The notes below the pieces were generated by a model, which had not been told where the DNA came from, did not search any database, and worked only from the letters and a program-made list of their open reading frames with translations. 64,000 bases of DNA from Sphingobacterium detergens (GTDB taxonomy: Bacteria > Bacteroidota > Bacteroidia > Sphingobacteriales > Sphingobacteriaceae), in assembly GCF_003610355.1 (NCBI RefSeq), contig NZ_RAPY01000006.1, forward strand, positions 62,001 through 126,000, in the 5' to 3' direction. The position numbers and the translations under genes are program-made. Shown piece by piece: positions 55,174 through 64,000 of the stretch. Every line of letters begins with the position of its first letter. Position 1 is the first letter of the stretch.

Positions 55174-56436
55174 TTATTTTTTGAGTTGTTCCAAGCGTGT
55201 TAAACCTTCGAGATAATAATAATCTGCATAGGTCAAAGGGACATCAATTTCAGAGTGATGTGGCAGACTGCCAACACTATGTTTGAGCAAGAAACCACCG
55301 TTGCTTGCATATTTGGCAAAATAACCTGCTCCTGAAAGTGTCTGTAGACTTTCTTTAGCAAAAGCTAAATAGGATTTGCTTTCTGCTCCTGAAGTTAAGG
55401 TCGATAGTTCAACGAGTGCCGAAGCGACAATTGCTGCTGCGGAGGCATCACGAGGGATGTAATTGAGTTTTAACGTTGAAAAATCAGCATCTGATTTATA
55501 TCCCTGTTGTCCAGCATTGAAATCCCAGTAAGGGATTTTATCTTTTGGAAGATTTTTGTGGGTCATGTAAAATTTAGCTGCTGCCTGTGCTGTTTTGAGA
55601 AACTCTGGTTTTTTTGTCTCCCGATACATCATGGTAAATCCATAGATAGCCCAAGCCTGTCCACGTGCCCAGGTTGAATTATCGGCATAGCCCTGGTTTG
55701 TCTGTTGATGGATTGCTTTACCGCTGGCATCATAGTCTACAACATGGTAAGTACTATAGTCTGTGCGGAAATGGTTTTTCATGGTTTGCGTTGCGTGACT
55801 GATAGCAACATCCTTATATTTAGGATCACCTGTCAGATCGGAAACGTAACAAAGCATTTCAAGGTTCATCATATTGTCAATGATGACCGGATATTTCCAA
55901 AGTGTTTTGCCATCCCATGACTTTTTCTCATTCCATGACTTGATGACACCAACCTGCGGGTTAAAGCGCTTTAATGCGGTATTGGCCGAATGGACAAGGA
56001 TGGCTTTATAATCGGCAATTTTTTTCTGATCCTTGAGGTATTTTATTGCTGTTCCATAGGAACAGTACATAACAAAACCAATATCGTGATGTTGATCCAG
56101 GTCCTTCGCTTTTTCGAGCGCTTCGGTCCATTTTATCGCTTCTTTCTCCGTTTCTTTATTGTGTGTGTGGTTGTAGATATACCATAGTGAGCCAGGGAAA
56201 AAACCTCCTGTCCAATCCCATTCATCGGTTCCGCGCAATTGTCCGGAAGGAGTCAATGTACGTGGGAACTTATGGTCTTTGTCAGCTTCCTTGGCCAAAA
56301 ATTGATATTGTTTCTCCGCAGCGTTGAAGCTAGCGTCGATAAATTTTGCCTTTTGGTCAATAAAGCTGAGCGCAAAAAGTCCCGAAGCGATAAGAAGGAT
56401 TGTTTTTAAACTGGTTTTTCTTTTTTTCATCTGCAT
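55174..56436 (-). CDS. Unsaturated glucuronyl hydrolase (GH88), exported
   Basis: GH88 enzymes remove the 4,5-unsaturated uronate that lyases leave on glycosaminoglycan oligosaccharides, by hydration chemistry. The 420-residue alpha/alpha-barrel protein has a signal peptide, DEWDWTGGFFPGSLWYIY, the catalytic aspartates D118 in HHDIGFVMYCSYG and D187 in IIDNMMNLE, and ARGQAWAIYGFTMMYRETK. The function follows directly on the PL8 and heparinase-like lyases in this locus. It is separated from the upstream DUF2264 gene by 220 bp containing dispersed repeats, so it may have its own promoter. Confidence 0.95.
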   Translation of the reverse strand: MQMKKRKTSLKTILLIASGLFALSFIDQKAKFIDASFNAAEKQYQFLAKEADKDHKFPRTLTPSGQLRGTDEWDWTGGFFPGSLWYIYNHTHNKETEKEAIKWTEALEKAKDLDQHHDIGFVMYCSYGTAIKYLKDQKKIADYKAILVHSANTALKRFNPQVGVIKSWNEKKSWDGKTLWKYPVIIDNMMNLEMLCYVSDLTGDPKYKDVAISHATQTMKNHFRTDYSTYHVVDYDASGKAIHQQTNQGYADNSTWARGQAWAIYGFTMMYRETKKPEFLKTAQAAAKFYMTHKNLPKDKIPYWDFNAGQQGYKSDADFSTLKLNYIPRDASAAAIVASALVELSTLTSGAESKSYLAFAKESLQTLSGAGYFAKYASNGGFLLKHSVGSLPHHSEIDVPLTYADYYYLEGLTRLEQLKK

Positions 56437-56469
56437 AAATTATTTGTTCATCTATTATTTTAGGATTAG

Positions 56470-56632
56470 GGTATTCATGAACTCTCGTCGTTTGGTTCAC
56501 TCGTTTCACGCTGCCTTCGACGGTATATGTGTTAGCCTCGTCGGTATAAATAAACTCGTTTACTCATTAAATTGGTATTTTAAGGTATTCGTGAGCTCAA
56601 TCGTTCGTTTCACCCGGCTCATACGACCACCT
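56470..56632 (+). repeat. Two copies of a dispersed intergenic repeat between GH88 and DUF2264 genes
   Basis: GGTATTCATGAACTC (56470-56484) and AAGGTATTCGTGAGCTC (56582-56598) are each followed by a CGTTTCAC-containing segment. Related copies are near 9404 and 22683. They lie between same-strand genes. Confidence 0.45.
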
Positions 56633-56656
56633 AAGGTTTCCTAACAGCGTATATTC

Positions 56657-57919
56657 TTAGTAAGTTACATAATAATCTTTTGGAAAGGGTAAACCTGCAA
56701 AAGCTTTTTGTGAGCTCCACTGTGCAGCAGCGTCGGACCAAAAAGCATGCGTTGGTGGAAGCCCTAAGGGTAGAAATGAGAGGGAAGCAGTATAGAGCGA
56801 ACCCGAGTTGGTATAACTGTCTGCTATATTTCCCTGATCGGCATTGAGAAACCCTAAGGCCATCCAGCCATCCTCATGAAAAATGCGATCAGCATAGATA
56901 TGCTTGAGGACTGCTGTCAATGCTGCGCGCACTTGCCCATTGGAGAGATCCGTGGGGAGCTTTCCATCGAGTGCGACCGAAGCGAGCGGTTGAAATGCTG
57001 CATTTCTATACGTTGCACTCCGCCCAACAACAGGGTAGGTGCCTTCGGGTGAAATCATGCGCTCCAGATGATGTGCATAGCGTTGCATACGTTTATAAGC
57101 GCGGTCATACATGGGTTGGTACTTCGCATCGGCACTAAGATTGTTTTTTAAAGTTTCTACCTGCATGCAATGGATGACATATCCATTGTAATGATCAAAA
57201 CTAAATCGCGCACCGTCACTATACCATCCGTCGCCGACATACCATTCCTGATCAAATTTGTTTACCGCATAGTCTATTTTCTCACGGACACAGTCTTCAC
57301 CGATACTGTAGAGAAAAGTTTCAGTCATTGCGGCAAATAATAGCCAGTTGCTTTCGTTGGGTTTGATCCAGCGTAAGTGTTTAAATTCGGTAATAACCTG
57401 TTGCTTTGTCACCTGCGGTAATGGATCCCATAATGCTTTTGGGGCACGCATAAATGCCTGGGCTAAATGTGCTGCATCAACCAGAGGCTGCTTGGACTTG
57501 CTACGCCAGGAGAAATAATCTGCCGAAGCAGGATTTACACCATGCTGTATGCCCAGTAAGGCTTGTTGTTTAAATTTAGCACGCAATTTTCCTTCTGCGG
57601 TTTTATCGTCTGGCAGAGCCAACCATGGAGCCATACCGGCCAATAATCGACCAAATGCTTCCAGATAACCCACACTGGGATCTATATAGTCATAAGTTTT
57701 ACTTTTAACAATTGGCATCTCTGCGCGAAAACGCTCTTTGCTGATACGATCGAGAATAGGACTGGCCATTTTTGTTAAAATAGACACCCAGTACGCACGG
57801 TCGTCAGTAGAAGGTTGCGCCGCTGAACCCCTGGATTGACTGCGACCAAGTAGGGGACTGTTCATTAGCGCTCCTGCGGTAGTTAATGTTACGGCTTGAA
57901 TCCAATTTCTTCTTTTCAT
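56657..57919 (-). CDS. DUF2264-family protein, exported, probable glycan enzyme
   Basis: The 420-residue protein begins with a Tat-like or Sec signal (MKRRNWIQAVTLTTAGALMNS, twin Arg) and then follows the DUF2264 pattern: VGYLEAFGRLLAGMAPWLALPDD, NESNWLLFAAMTETFLYSIGED, WYVGDGWYSDGARFSFDHYNGYVIHCMQ, and RYAHHLERMISPEGTYPVVGRSATYR. The fold is expected to be an alpha/alpha toroid. I recall that some members have been placed in a beta-glucuronidase family (GH154), but I am not certain of that link. Its ATG overlaps the stop of the heparinase-like gene by four bases (ATGA), so it acts in the same pathway. A role on uronic-acid oligosaccharides is inferred. Confidence 0.85.
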   Translation of the reverse strand: MKRRNWIQAVTLTTAGALMNSPLLGRSQSRGSAAQPSTDDRAYWVSILTKMASPILDRISKERFRAEMPIVKSKTYDYIDPSVGYLEAFGRLLAGMAPWLALPDDKTAEGKLRAKFKQQALLGIQHGVNPASADYFSWRSKSKQPLVDAAHLAQAFMRAPKALWDPLPQVTKQQVITEFKHLRWIKPNESNWLLFAAMTETFLYSIGEDCVREKIDYAVNKFDQEWYVGDGWYSDGARFSFDHYNGYVIHCMQVETLKNNLSADAKYQPMYDRAYKRMQRYAHHLERMISPEGTYPVVGRSATYRNAAFQPLASVALDGKLPTDLSNGQVRAALTAVLKHIYADRIFHEDGWMALGFLNADQGNIADSYTNSGSLYTASLSFLPLGLPPTHAFWSDAAAQWSSQKAFAGLPFPKDYYVTY

Positions 57920-59838
57920 TTGGCTTTTTTAATGATAAAACTATATTTTCCTGTCGATTTGATGCTTTTGGCTTTGAGGCTGATGCGGTAAAGCCGCTCG
58001 CCCCATACCTGGCTCAGACGAGGGTCATCCTGTGGGATGGCCTCGTAGGAAGCAACGAACTGTGCAGGATTAAAATGCAATGCGGCCAGACCGTCGCCCA
58101 TGGCAATCACTCCCTTGTTGATCTGAGGTTCTTTTGAAACTAAAAAATGTACCATATTGGACTGGTTCGGGTTTTTGATCTTGAACTCGTCTTCTATGGT
58201 CAGACCATCGGCTGTGAGGCGGTAGCTTCTATTCCAATGTTCAATATTGGCTGTCTTTGGATAGGCATTCCCGATATCGAGCTGGAATTTATTCTGCTCA
58301 GGTAAGAATAAAACATTTTCGGCTTTGAATTCTTTACCGAAAGCCTGATCAGTACCATTGATCTGCGGCAGGTTGTGGTAGGCACCCTGCATGGTCCAGA
58401 TACTATAGCGATCGTCGCTAAATGTTTTCTTCGTGTAGGTTCCCACACCCGCATCAATAAAAAGTGGCTGCTGATCCTGGTATAGAATAAAACTCCCGAC
58501 ATCGTTATGATTGTGGCTCTCATTATTAAAACCACCTTTGGCGGCGAAGAAAAAACCTCCTTTTTTCAGGTAGAGAAACTGCGTTTCCGGATACCACTTA
58601 AATGCATTTTGGGGAAGTGCTGCCTGTGTGTGCTGAAGCTGCGGAAAACAGCGTAAGTCTTCAAATGCACGGAAGATATCCCGTGAGGGTTTGAAGTCCG
58701 CACCTTTACCGCCAAGATCTGTCATATATCGCGCAAATTGCATCATTTCGGTACTGTGTACATCTTGCCCATAACGATAGATGAGAAGCGGGTCTCCACC
58801 ACCTTTGGCTGAGGCATCGGCAAAATTGACCACCCATCTGTCACCACCAATATAAGATTGTGCGATATATTCACCCATATCGCGGATAAGAGGTTTGTCA
58901 AAGATACTGACCTTGTTCTGTGTTGCAAGGGCAAGTATCTTGAGATAATCGTACAACTTACCGGCGGCGTGCCCCCAATAGGAAGGACCTTCCTCACAGG
59001 CACCATCTTTTTTGATATAATCGATAAAGCGATCGACCGAAGTCATTGTTTTATAGATGCCAGCCAGTTGAACATCCGGATTGTCTTCTATCAGTAGCAG
59101 GCAGGTGAGCACATTAAAATTGCACCAGGGATTCCAGTTGTTGACCAATTGGTTTCCTTTGAGTTCAAAGCCCTGCCACCACATATCGTTGCGATCGAGA
59201 TAAGGTTGTATAATGCGTTGTTGGATGTGCTGTTTCAAGCGTAAGCTAATTTCCGGATTGATGGTATTGAAGCTGTCCCGAAAGAAATAGTGTATCCACG
59301 AAAGTAAGGATCCTACATCACCAGCCATGAGGTCAATGACATGTGTCCTTTCTTGTGGTAGGGATCTTTTGCTGGATTGGAAAGCGGGTAAGTGGGCCGA
59401 TAATGACCAGGTAGACATCTCGGTCATGTGCCAGGTGCCGTTTAGAATCTGATCGATATAGCGTCCTTTTCCTTCTGCTAATTCAGCTAAGAGCAGGTTT
59501 GTGAGCGCTGTACAGTTTTCGTTCATCGGCTTTTCCATCATGCCGCGATTGCCTGAGCGTTCATATTCCAGATAATCAGTTGCCTTGACTACCTGCCATT
59601 GATAGTCGAGTGCTTTGTCACCTTTCGCAATAACCTCCTCACGGAAGGGGGCTATCAGCTGATCCCATGCTTTGCGATCGGAATAACTTGGATAGGGAAC
59701 CCAGGACTTGTCCCGACTCAGGTTGAGCTTGAGATCTTCCTGTTTAAAAGTCCCTGTGAGTAGCTTTAATTCTTTTCCCAGTAGCCCCTGAAAAGAGAGA
59801 CTACTGAGAAAGAAGAATAGGATTAGATATATTCTCAT
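57916..59838 (-). CDS. Heparinase II/III-family polysaccharide lyase, exported
   Basis: The 640-residue protein has a signal peptide (MRIYLILFFFLSSLSFQGLLG), an alpha/alpha toroid (~50-400; NPWCNFNVLTCLLLIEDN, CEEGPSYWGHAAGKLYDYL) and a beta-sandwich starting near residue 430 with GGFNNESHNHNDVGSFILY and FIDAGVGTYT, the core heparinase II/III motif. The length is between heparinase III (~660) and heparinase II (~770); PL12, PL15, PL21 or related families are possible. ATG at 59838 is chosen, two bases after the SusD stop, rather than one at 59907 inside the SusD gene. It should cut heparan, chondroitin or another uronate polymer in the periplasm. Confidence 0.88.
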   Translation of the reverse strand: MRIYLILFFFLSSLSFQGLLGKELKLLTGTFKQEDLKLNLSRDKSWVPYPSYSDRKAWDQLIAPFREEVIAKGDKALDYQWQVVKATDYLEYERSGNRGMMEKPMNENCTALTNLLLAELAEGKGRYIDQILNGTWHMTEMSTWSLSAHLPAFQSSKRSLPQERTHVIDLMAGDVGSLLSWIHYFFRDSFNTINPEISLRLKQHIQQRIIQPYLDRNDMWWQGFELKGNQLVNNWNPWCNFNVLTCLLLIEDNPDVQLAGIYKTMTSVDRFIDYIKKDGACEEGPSYWGHAAGKLYDYLKILALATQNKVSIFDKPLIRDMGEYIAQSYIGGDRWVVNFADASAKGGGDPLLIYRYGQDVHSTEMMQFARYMTDLGGKGADFKPSRDIFRAFEDLRCFPQLQHTQAALPQNAFKWYPETQFLYLKKGGFFFAAKGGFNNESHNHNDVGSFILYQDQQPLFIDAGVGTYTKKTFSDDRYSIWTMQGAYHNLPQINGTDQAFGKEFKAENVLFLPEQNKFQLDIGNAYPKTANIEHWNRSYRLTADGLTIEDEFKIKNPNQSNMVHFLVSKEPQINKGVIAMGDGLAALHFNPAQFVASYEAIPQDDPRLSQVWGERLYRISLKAKSIKSTGKYSFIIKKAK

Positions 59839-59840
59839 GT

Positions 59841-61544
59841 TTACCAATCTTGATTTTGTGGCAGAAGAGCCGCATTCATCTCTATTTCTTGTCCCGGTAC
59901 TGGCCAAAGCTTATGTCGGGGTTGATACCCTCTTGTCACGAGATTATCACCTGTAATACCTTTTTCAATAACGCCCTTTGACACATCTTCCAATAAATTC
60001 CAACGCTTGAGATCAAAATAACGCCAACCCTCACCCGCGAGTTCTATTGCGCGTTCGTGTTGGATACGTTTGCTCATTTCCGCTTTACTGTTCACGACCA
60101 GGAATGAACTGCCGCTGTTTAGCCCCGGCATTTTTGAACGTGCACGTACCTTATTGAGTTCCGTGATTGCCTTGTCCAGCTGATTGGTTTCATTATAGGC
60201 TTCGGAGAGCATCAGTAACACATCTGCCAAACGAAGGATCGGGAAGTTAATTGGTGTATGGGTACGATCAGTAATCGCTCCTTTGAGGTTACCTTCAGGT
60301 ACAAATTTGCGCCATAGGTAGGTATACCAGCCTCGATTATTACGGATCTGCCCGAAATTTTCATTTACCCCTGTTGCAAGAATAAATTGCATATCACGCT
60401 CTTTGTTGGCGTTCCAGCCCAAATAGTGTGAATAAGGGACAATAAGTGTCTGATTCAGCCGTGGATCCCGGTTTGCATAGATCTGACGTAGTTTGGCTGT
60501 ATCAGGTACTTTCGTCAGCACACCACCGGATTGTGTGGATTCCATTGATTGCTTTTTAACGGCATTGTCTGTGTTATAATTTGGGAAATGGTCATTCCAG
60601 TTGAAAGGACTTCCGTCCCGGTTTTCATAACGGTCTGCAAGCCGTGTACTCGGCATACAGTTGTTCCAATCACTACCAAAAGTTGATCTTGTCCCCATAT
60701 ACCAAGCCATAGGCATCCCATAAGGAAATCCTGTTCCACCCATGTTCTGTATGGCAAAGATCATCTCAGGGGCCTGGTCCCCTTCCATGGTAAACAATGC
60801 TGCATAATTAGCACTGAGGTTATAACCGTAGTTGTTGGTTTTGTTATAAACAATTTCTTCAAAATCCCGGATTGCCGAAGTCCAATCTTTATTGTATAGG
60901 GCCACTTTGCCTCTTAAAGCATAGGCTGCACCCTTTGTGATTCGGCCATAGTGTTTTGCTTCATAGGTTACAGGTAATTTATCGACAGCGTAGTTGAGGT
61001 CCGTAAGGATGAATTTCTTGACATCTTCAACGGAAGAACGGCTATTTTTGAGTGAACTAAAATCTTTGTTCAGATCAACTGTCTCGTCATATATAGGCAA
61101 AGCTCCATAGAGGTTTGTCAATTGAAAATACATCAGCGCACGGAGAAATTTTGCTTCGGCAATAAAACCTTCCTGTTTGGCTTTATCTATGGTCATCGGC
61201 TGAATATGAGCGATGGCATGGTTACAGCGTTGGATCAGGTCATATCCGGCCTGCCACCTATCCACAATAATGGGTGAGCGGTCTGTAAATGTACCGCTGA
61301 TGACTTCGCCTAGGCCTTGATTATCATAGCCTAATCCATTGTCACTGAGTCCGTCATAAGAAAATTGTAAACCGAAGGTCGCTTCCTTCTTGAGATCATT
61401 ATAACAACCTAATATGCCTGCGAGTGCCTGGTCTTCATTTTGCCAGAATGTATCGGCACTGACCTGACTGTAAGGTGTTGTATCGAGCTTATAACAAGAT
61501 GATAATGCAATGCATCCAGCTATGAGTAGTGAAATCTTTTTCAT
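59841..61544 (-). CDS. SusD-family nutrient-binding lipoprotein of the GAG-type locus
   Basis: The ~567-residue lipoprotein begins MKKISLLIAGCIALSSC (acylated C17); ATG at 61544 is preferred to a TTG at 61556. SusD features are NEDQALAGILGCYNDLKK, IAEAKFLRALMYFQLTNLYGALP, LRLADVLLMLSEAYNET and IQHERAIELAGEGWRYFDLKRW, with the ending LWPVPGQEIEMNAALLPQNQDW. It starts 13 bp after the SusC stop and is followed by the heparinase-like gene after two bases, so the four genes SusC-SusD-lyase-DUF2264 form one tight operon. Confidence 0.96.
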   Translation of the reverse strand: MKKISLLIAGCIALSSCYKLDTTPYSQVSADTFWQNEDQALAGILGCYNDLKKEATFGLQFSYDGLSDNGLGYDNQGLGEVISGTFTDRSPIIVDRWQAGYDLIQRCNHAIAHIQPMTIDKAKQEGFIAEAKFLRALMYFQLTNLYGALPIYDETVDLNKDFSSLKNSRSSVEDVKKFILTDLNYAVDKLPVTYEAKHYGRITKGAAYALRGKVALYNKDWTSAIRDFEEIVYNKTNNYGYNLSANYAALFTMEGDQAPEMIFAIQNMGGTGFPYGMPMAWYMGTRSTFGSDWNNCMPSTRLADRYENRDGSPFNWNDHFPNYNTDNAVKKQSMESTQSGGVLTKVPDTAKLRQIYANRDPRLNQTLIVPYSHYLGWNANKERDMQFILATGVNENFGQIRNNRGWYTYLWRKFVPEGNLKGAITDRTHTPINFPILRLADVLLMLSEAYNETNQLDKAITELNKVRARSKMPGLNSGSSFLVVNSKAEMSKRIQHERAIELAGEGWRYFDLKRWNLLEDVSKGVIEKGITGDNLVTRGYQPRHKLWPVPGQEIEMNAALLPQNQDW

Positions 61545-61557
61545 GATATTTGACAAC

Positions 61558-64000
61558 TTAAAATGTTAAACTAAGACCGAAGACGGCCTGTTTCATTGTT
61601 GGGTAATTGGTGCCACTCACCTCAGGGTCGAATCCTTTGTAACTGGTAATCGTCCAGAAATTTTCCAGTGAACCAAAAACACGTAGATTCTGTACCTGTA
61701 TCCGTTTGGTAATTTCATTCGGGATCGTGTAACCGAGCTGAATATTTTTTACTCGGATAAAAGCTTTGTTCTGTAGCCAGAAATCACTGTTTTTTGTGTT
61801 TCTGGTATCTGTATATGGTAATAGTCTAGGGAATTTGGCATCGGTAGTTCCCTCTGTCCATCTGCCATCCGCGATTTCCTGGTTGATCTGGTAGCCCCAA
61901 CGTACGGTTGGTGTGTAGTAATTATCTATCCAAATAGCCTTATTGCCTGCATTGCCTTGCAGGAAAACTGAAAAGTCAAAACCCTTATAATCAAATCCCA
62001 TATTAAAACCATAGGTGATCCTTGGTGCAGTACCATGTCCGACAGGCACCCGATCATTGTCGTTAATGATACCATCGCCATTGGCGTCCTTATATAGTAA
62101 ATCACCTTTTTTTGGTGTCCCATAGGACGCAAATGGATTTACTTTTTGATTCGTATTTGGATCAGTAGGCGCATTGTCAATCATTTGCTGTACAAGTTGC
62201 ATGTCTGCGTCTGTCTGCAAGATGCGATCGGTCAACAAAATATACTGCGTGTTGATGGCATAACCCTCCTGTAGAAGATTTGCTCCTGAAATAGATTTGT
62301 CGTTGCCTTTAAATTTGACCACCTTATTGTCAATGAAGGTGAAGTTACCACCGATATTGAATTTGAAGTCATCGCCAATTTTGTCGCGGTAGTTGAGGTT
62401 AAGCTCAATACCATTATTGCGGACTTTTGCCGCATTCGTACGTGGTATGGTGGCATTTCCGACAACTAAAGGTGCGGGAAGATTGATCAGAATATTGTCT
62501 GTTACTTTATTGAAAACATCAATTGAACCATTCAATTTATAGTTGAAGAGGTCAAAATCTAGGCCTGCATTCAGGATATAGGTGTTTTCCCAGGTCAAAA
62601 AGGGGTTGCTTAACACCGTCTGTGCAAATCCGACATACAGTTGATTGTTCAGGATGTAGTTGGCTGGATTGTACAGTGTCAAATATTCGTAGTTGTTGAT
62701 CTTATCTGCCCCTGTGAGCTGATCATCCCTGCGGAAGGATACATCCGAAGTACCATTGTTGCCCAAAGCACCATAGGAGGCACGAAACTTAAGACTTGGC
62801 ATCCATTTGACGTCGTAGAACTCTTCGGAAGAAATCTTCCAACCGAAGGATGCTGAAGGGAAGGTACCCCATCTGCTTTTTCCGGTCATAAAGCGTGATG
62901 AACCGTCGGTACGGAGATTGGCTTCCAATAGGTATTTATCATCCCAGGAGAGGTTAAGTCGCCCAAAGAAAGAGCGCATGGCCCAATCCGTGATGTTGCC
63001 AGAGGCCGAAGCATCCATTGTCGCCGCATTTAACACCGTCAGTGAAGGATCGACGAGATCCAACTTGGATGCCGCAAACCAACCATCTTTAAAATATTCC
63101 TGGCTGGCACCCACCATCACCTCATAATTTAATTTCTCAAATAACTTGTTTTTGTATTTGGCAACTCCGTCCATATAATAACGGTACGATTTAACAGATT
63201 CGTTGGTTACTGAGGAACGGCCAGTACCTGCAGTGGCGACGGTATTTGTCAAGAAATTCCAACGGTCATTAAAAACAGGCTGCGAATAGATAAAATCATC
63301 ATCATAGGTGTAGGTATATGATCCCTCAATGGAAAGACCTTCGATAGGTTTTAATTTTCCATAAAAGCGGGATACAAAGCGATTTTTGTTAATGTTCCCT
63401 TTTTGTCCATACAGGCGATGAAGCACATTGTTGGATTGCGGGTCGTCCTCTGGATTGTTGGGCGAACCAAATCGGCCATCTGGAGCCCTTAGCACCATAC
63501 CTGGTGTACTAGCGCCTGCAAAGGTAAATACATCATTGATAATATTGGTGCCGATATCGGTCTTTGACACGACTCCATTGATATTTGCTCCCAGCGTAAG
63601 CCAGGGTTTTACATCAGCTTCTAGGTTAATGCGACCCGTATGACGTTTGTAGGTAGCTTGTTCAATAATGCCGGGATTGTCCAATAGGCCATAGGAACCG
63701 AAAAATTTAATTTTTTCACTTCCGCCTGTAAAGGACAAATTGTGGTTTTGGCTGATCTTGTTTTGGAAGAGATCAGAAACCCAATCTGTATTGGGATACT
63801 TCAGTGGATCCTGGCCAGCATTTTGTCTCCAAAGATCTATTTTCTCCTGTGAAAATGTAGGTTTTGCATTTGGATCGCCATTTTTGTAGCCTTCATTAAT
63901 CAGCTCCATATAATTGGCGTAGTTGGAAACCATTTGGATGGTATTGGATGGTTTCTGGCTGGAGAAATAATTATTATAGGTAACCTTAAACTGTTCGATC
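61558..64000 (-). CDS. SusC-type TonB-dependent transporter, C-terminal part (cut by window end)
   Basis: The frame is open from the stop at 61558 to base 64000, giving at least 813 residues; the in-frame ATG at 63933 is internal, since NNYFSSQKPSNTIQMVSNYA runs through it. The visible part is the barrel: NHNLSFTGGSEKIKFFGSYG, KPWLTLGANINGV, LLEANLRTDGSSRF, DKYLLEANL, GDLLYKDANGDGIINDNDR and a C-terminal VFGLSLTF. The signal peptide, plug and any regulatory extension lie beyond the window. It exports nothing and imports oligosaccharide held by the following SusD. Confidence 0.95.
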   Translation of the reverse strand, partial: IEQFKVTYNNYFSSQKPSNTIQMVSNYANYMELINEGYKNGDPNAKPTFSQEKIDLWRQNAGQDPLKYPNTDWVSDLFQNKISQNHNLSFTGGSEKIKFFGSYGLLDNPGIIEQATYKRHTGRINLEADVKPWLTLGANINGVVSKTDIGTNIINDVFTFAGASTPGMVLRAPDGRFGSPNNPEDDPQSNNVLHRLYGQKGNINKNRFVSRFYGKLKPIEGLSIEGSYTYTYDDDFIYSQPVFNDRWNFLTNTVATAGTGRSSVTNESVKSYRYYMDGVAKYKNKLFEKLNYEVMVGASQEYFKDGWFAASKLDLVDPSLTVLNAATMDASASGNITDWAMRSFFGRLNLSWDDKYLLEANLRTDGSSRFMTGKSRWGTFPSASFGWKISSEEFYDVKWMPSLKFRASYGALGNNGTSDVSFRRDDQLTGADKINNYEYLTLYNPANYILNNQLYVGFAQTVLSNPFLTWENTYILNAGLDFDLFNYKLNGSIDVFNKVTDNILINLPAPLVVGNATIPRTNAAKVRNNGIELNLNYRDKIGDDFKFNIGGNFTFIDNKVVKFKGNDKSISGANLLQEGYAINTQYILLTDRILQTDADMQLVQQMIDNAPTDPNTNQKVNPFASYGTPKKGDLLYKDANGDGIINDNDRVPVGHGTAPRITYGFNMGFDYKGFDFSVFLQGNAGNKAIWIDNYYTPTVRWGYQINQEIADGRWTEGTTDAKFPRLLPYTDTRNTKNSDFWLQNKAFIRVKNIQLGYTIPNEITKRIQVQNLRVFGSLENFWTITSYKGFDPEVSGTNYPTMKQAVFGLSLTF

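Noticed and set aside
59839..59907. Extended N-terminus for the heparinase-like protein
   Set aside because: The added residues are read from SusD coding sequence; the signal peptide begins at 59838.

Overview
The window reads as chromosomal DNA of a Bacteroidota bacterium, most likely a Sphingobacterium or a close Sphingobacteriaceae relative. The signs are three SusC/SusD outer-membrane pairs, many secreted glycan-active enzymes with Sec or lipoprotein signals, mostly weak Shine-Dalgarno sequences, candidate promoters of the Bacteroidota type (TTG about 20 bp before TAnnTTTG), and a PL8 lyase whose active-site residues sit exactly four positions before those recalled for Pedobacter heparinus chondroitinase AC. 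No rRNA, tRNA, CRISPR array or insertion sequence was seen.

Region 1 (1-10.5 kb) is housekeeping: the 5' part of a SAM hydroxide adenosyltransferase-like gene, then phoH-like, purC, a STAS protein, rnz, and the histidine operon hisC-hisB-hisH-hisA-hisF-hisIE, closed by a strong terminator. hisG and hisD are not at its head. A WD40 protein follows. Region 2 (10.6-14.7 kb, minus strand) is a compact antagonism cassette: VgrG, a PAAR-like/HINT/C-terminal-toxin protein, and a small acidic protein that is probably its immunity partner. Region 3 (15-27 kb) holds free methionine-(R)-sulfoxide reductase, a GH20 hexosaminidase, ruvA, malic enzyme, a PBP4-type carboxypeptidase, Xaa-Pro aminopeptidase and a PAS histidine kinase/response regulator pair.

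Region 4 (27.5-36.2 kb) has a GH29 fucosidase divergent from a SusC-SusD pair, whose operon ends in an unusual phosphodiesterase/alkaline phosphatase fusion. Region 5 (36.3-43.2 kb) is accessory DNA: two beta-rich lipoproteins, a phased 11-bp repeat array, a promoter followed by two hairpins and a T-run, a large HEPN-domain protein, two unrecognised genes, and two gene tails that look like decayed remnants (a Fic-type winged helix and a SNF2 helicase C-terminus). Region 6 (43.3-51.4 kb) has a second SusCD pair with a YdcF-like protein, then an exported Gfo/Idh/MocA oxidoreductase and a barstar-related protein.

Region 7 (51.5-64 kb) looks like a glycosaminoglycan utilisation locus. A sulfatase and a PL8 chondroitin-AC-type lyase run rightward. 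A GH88 unsaturated glucuronyl hydrolase, a DUF2264 protein, a heparinase II/III-family lyase, SusD and SusC (cut by the window end) run leftward. Together they would import sulfated uronic-acid polysaccharide, desulfate it, cut it by beta-elimination, and remove the unsaturated uronate from the products.
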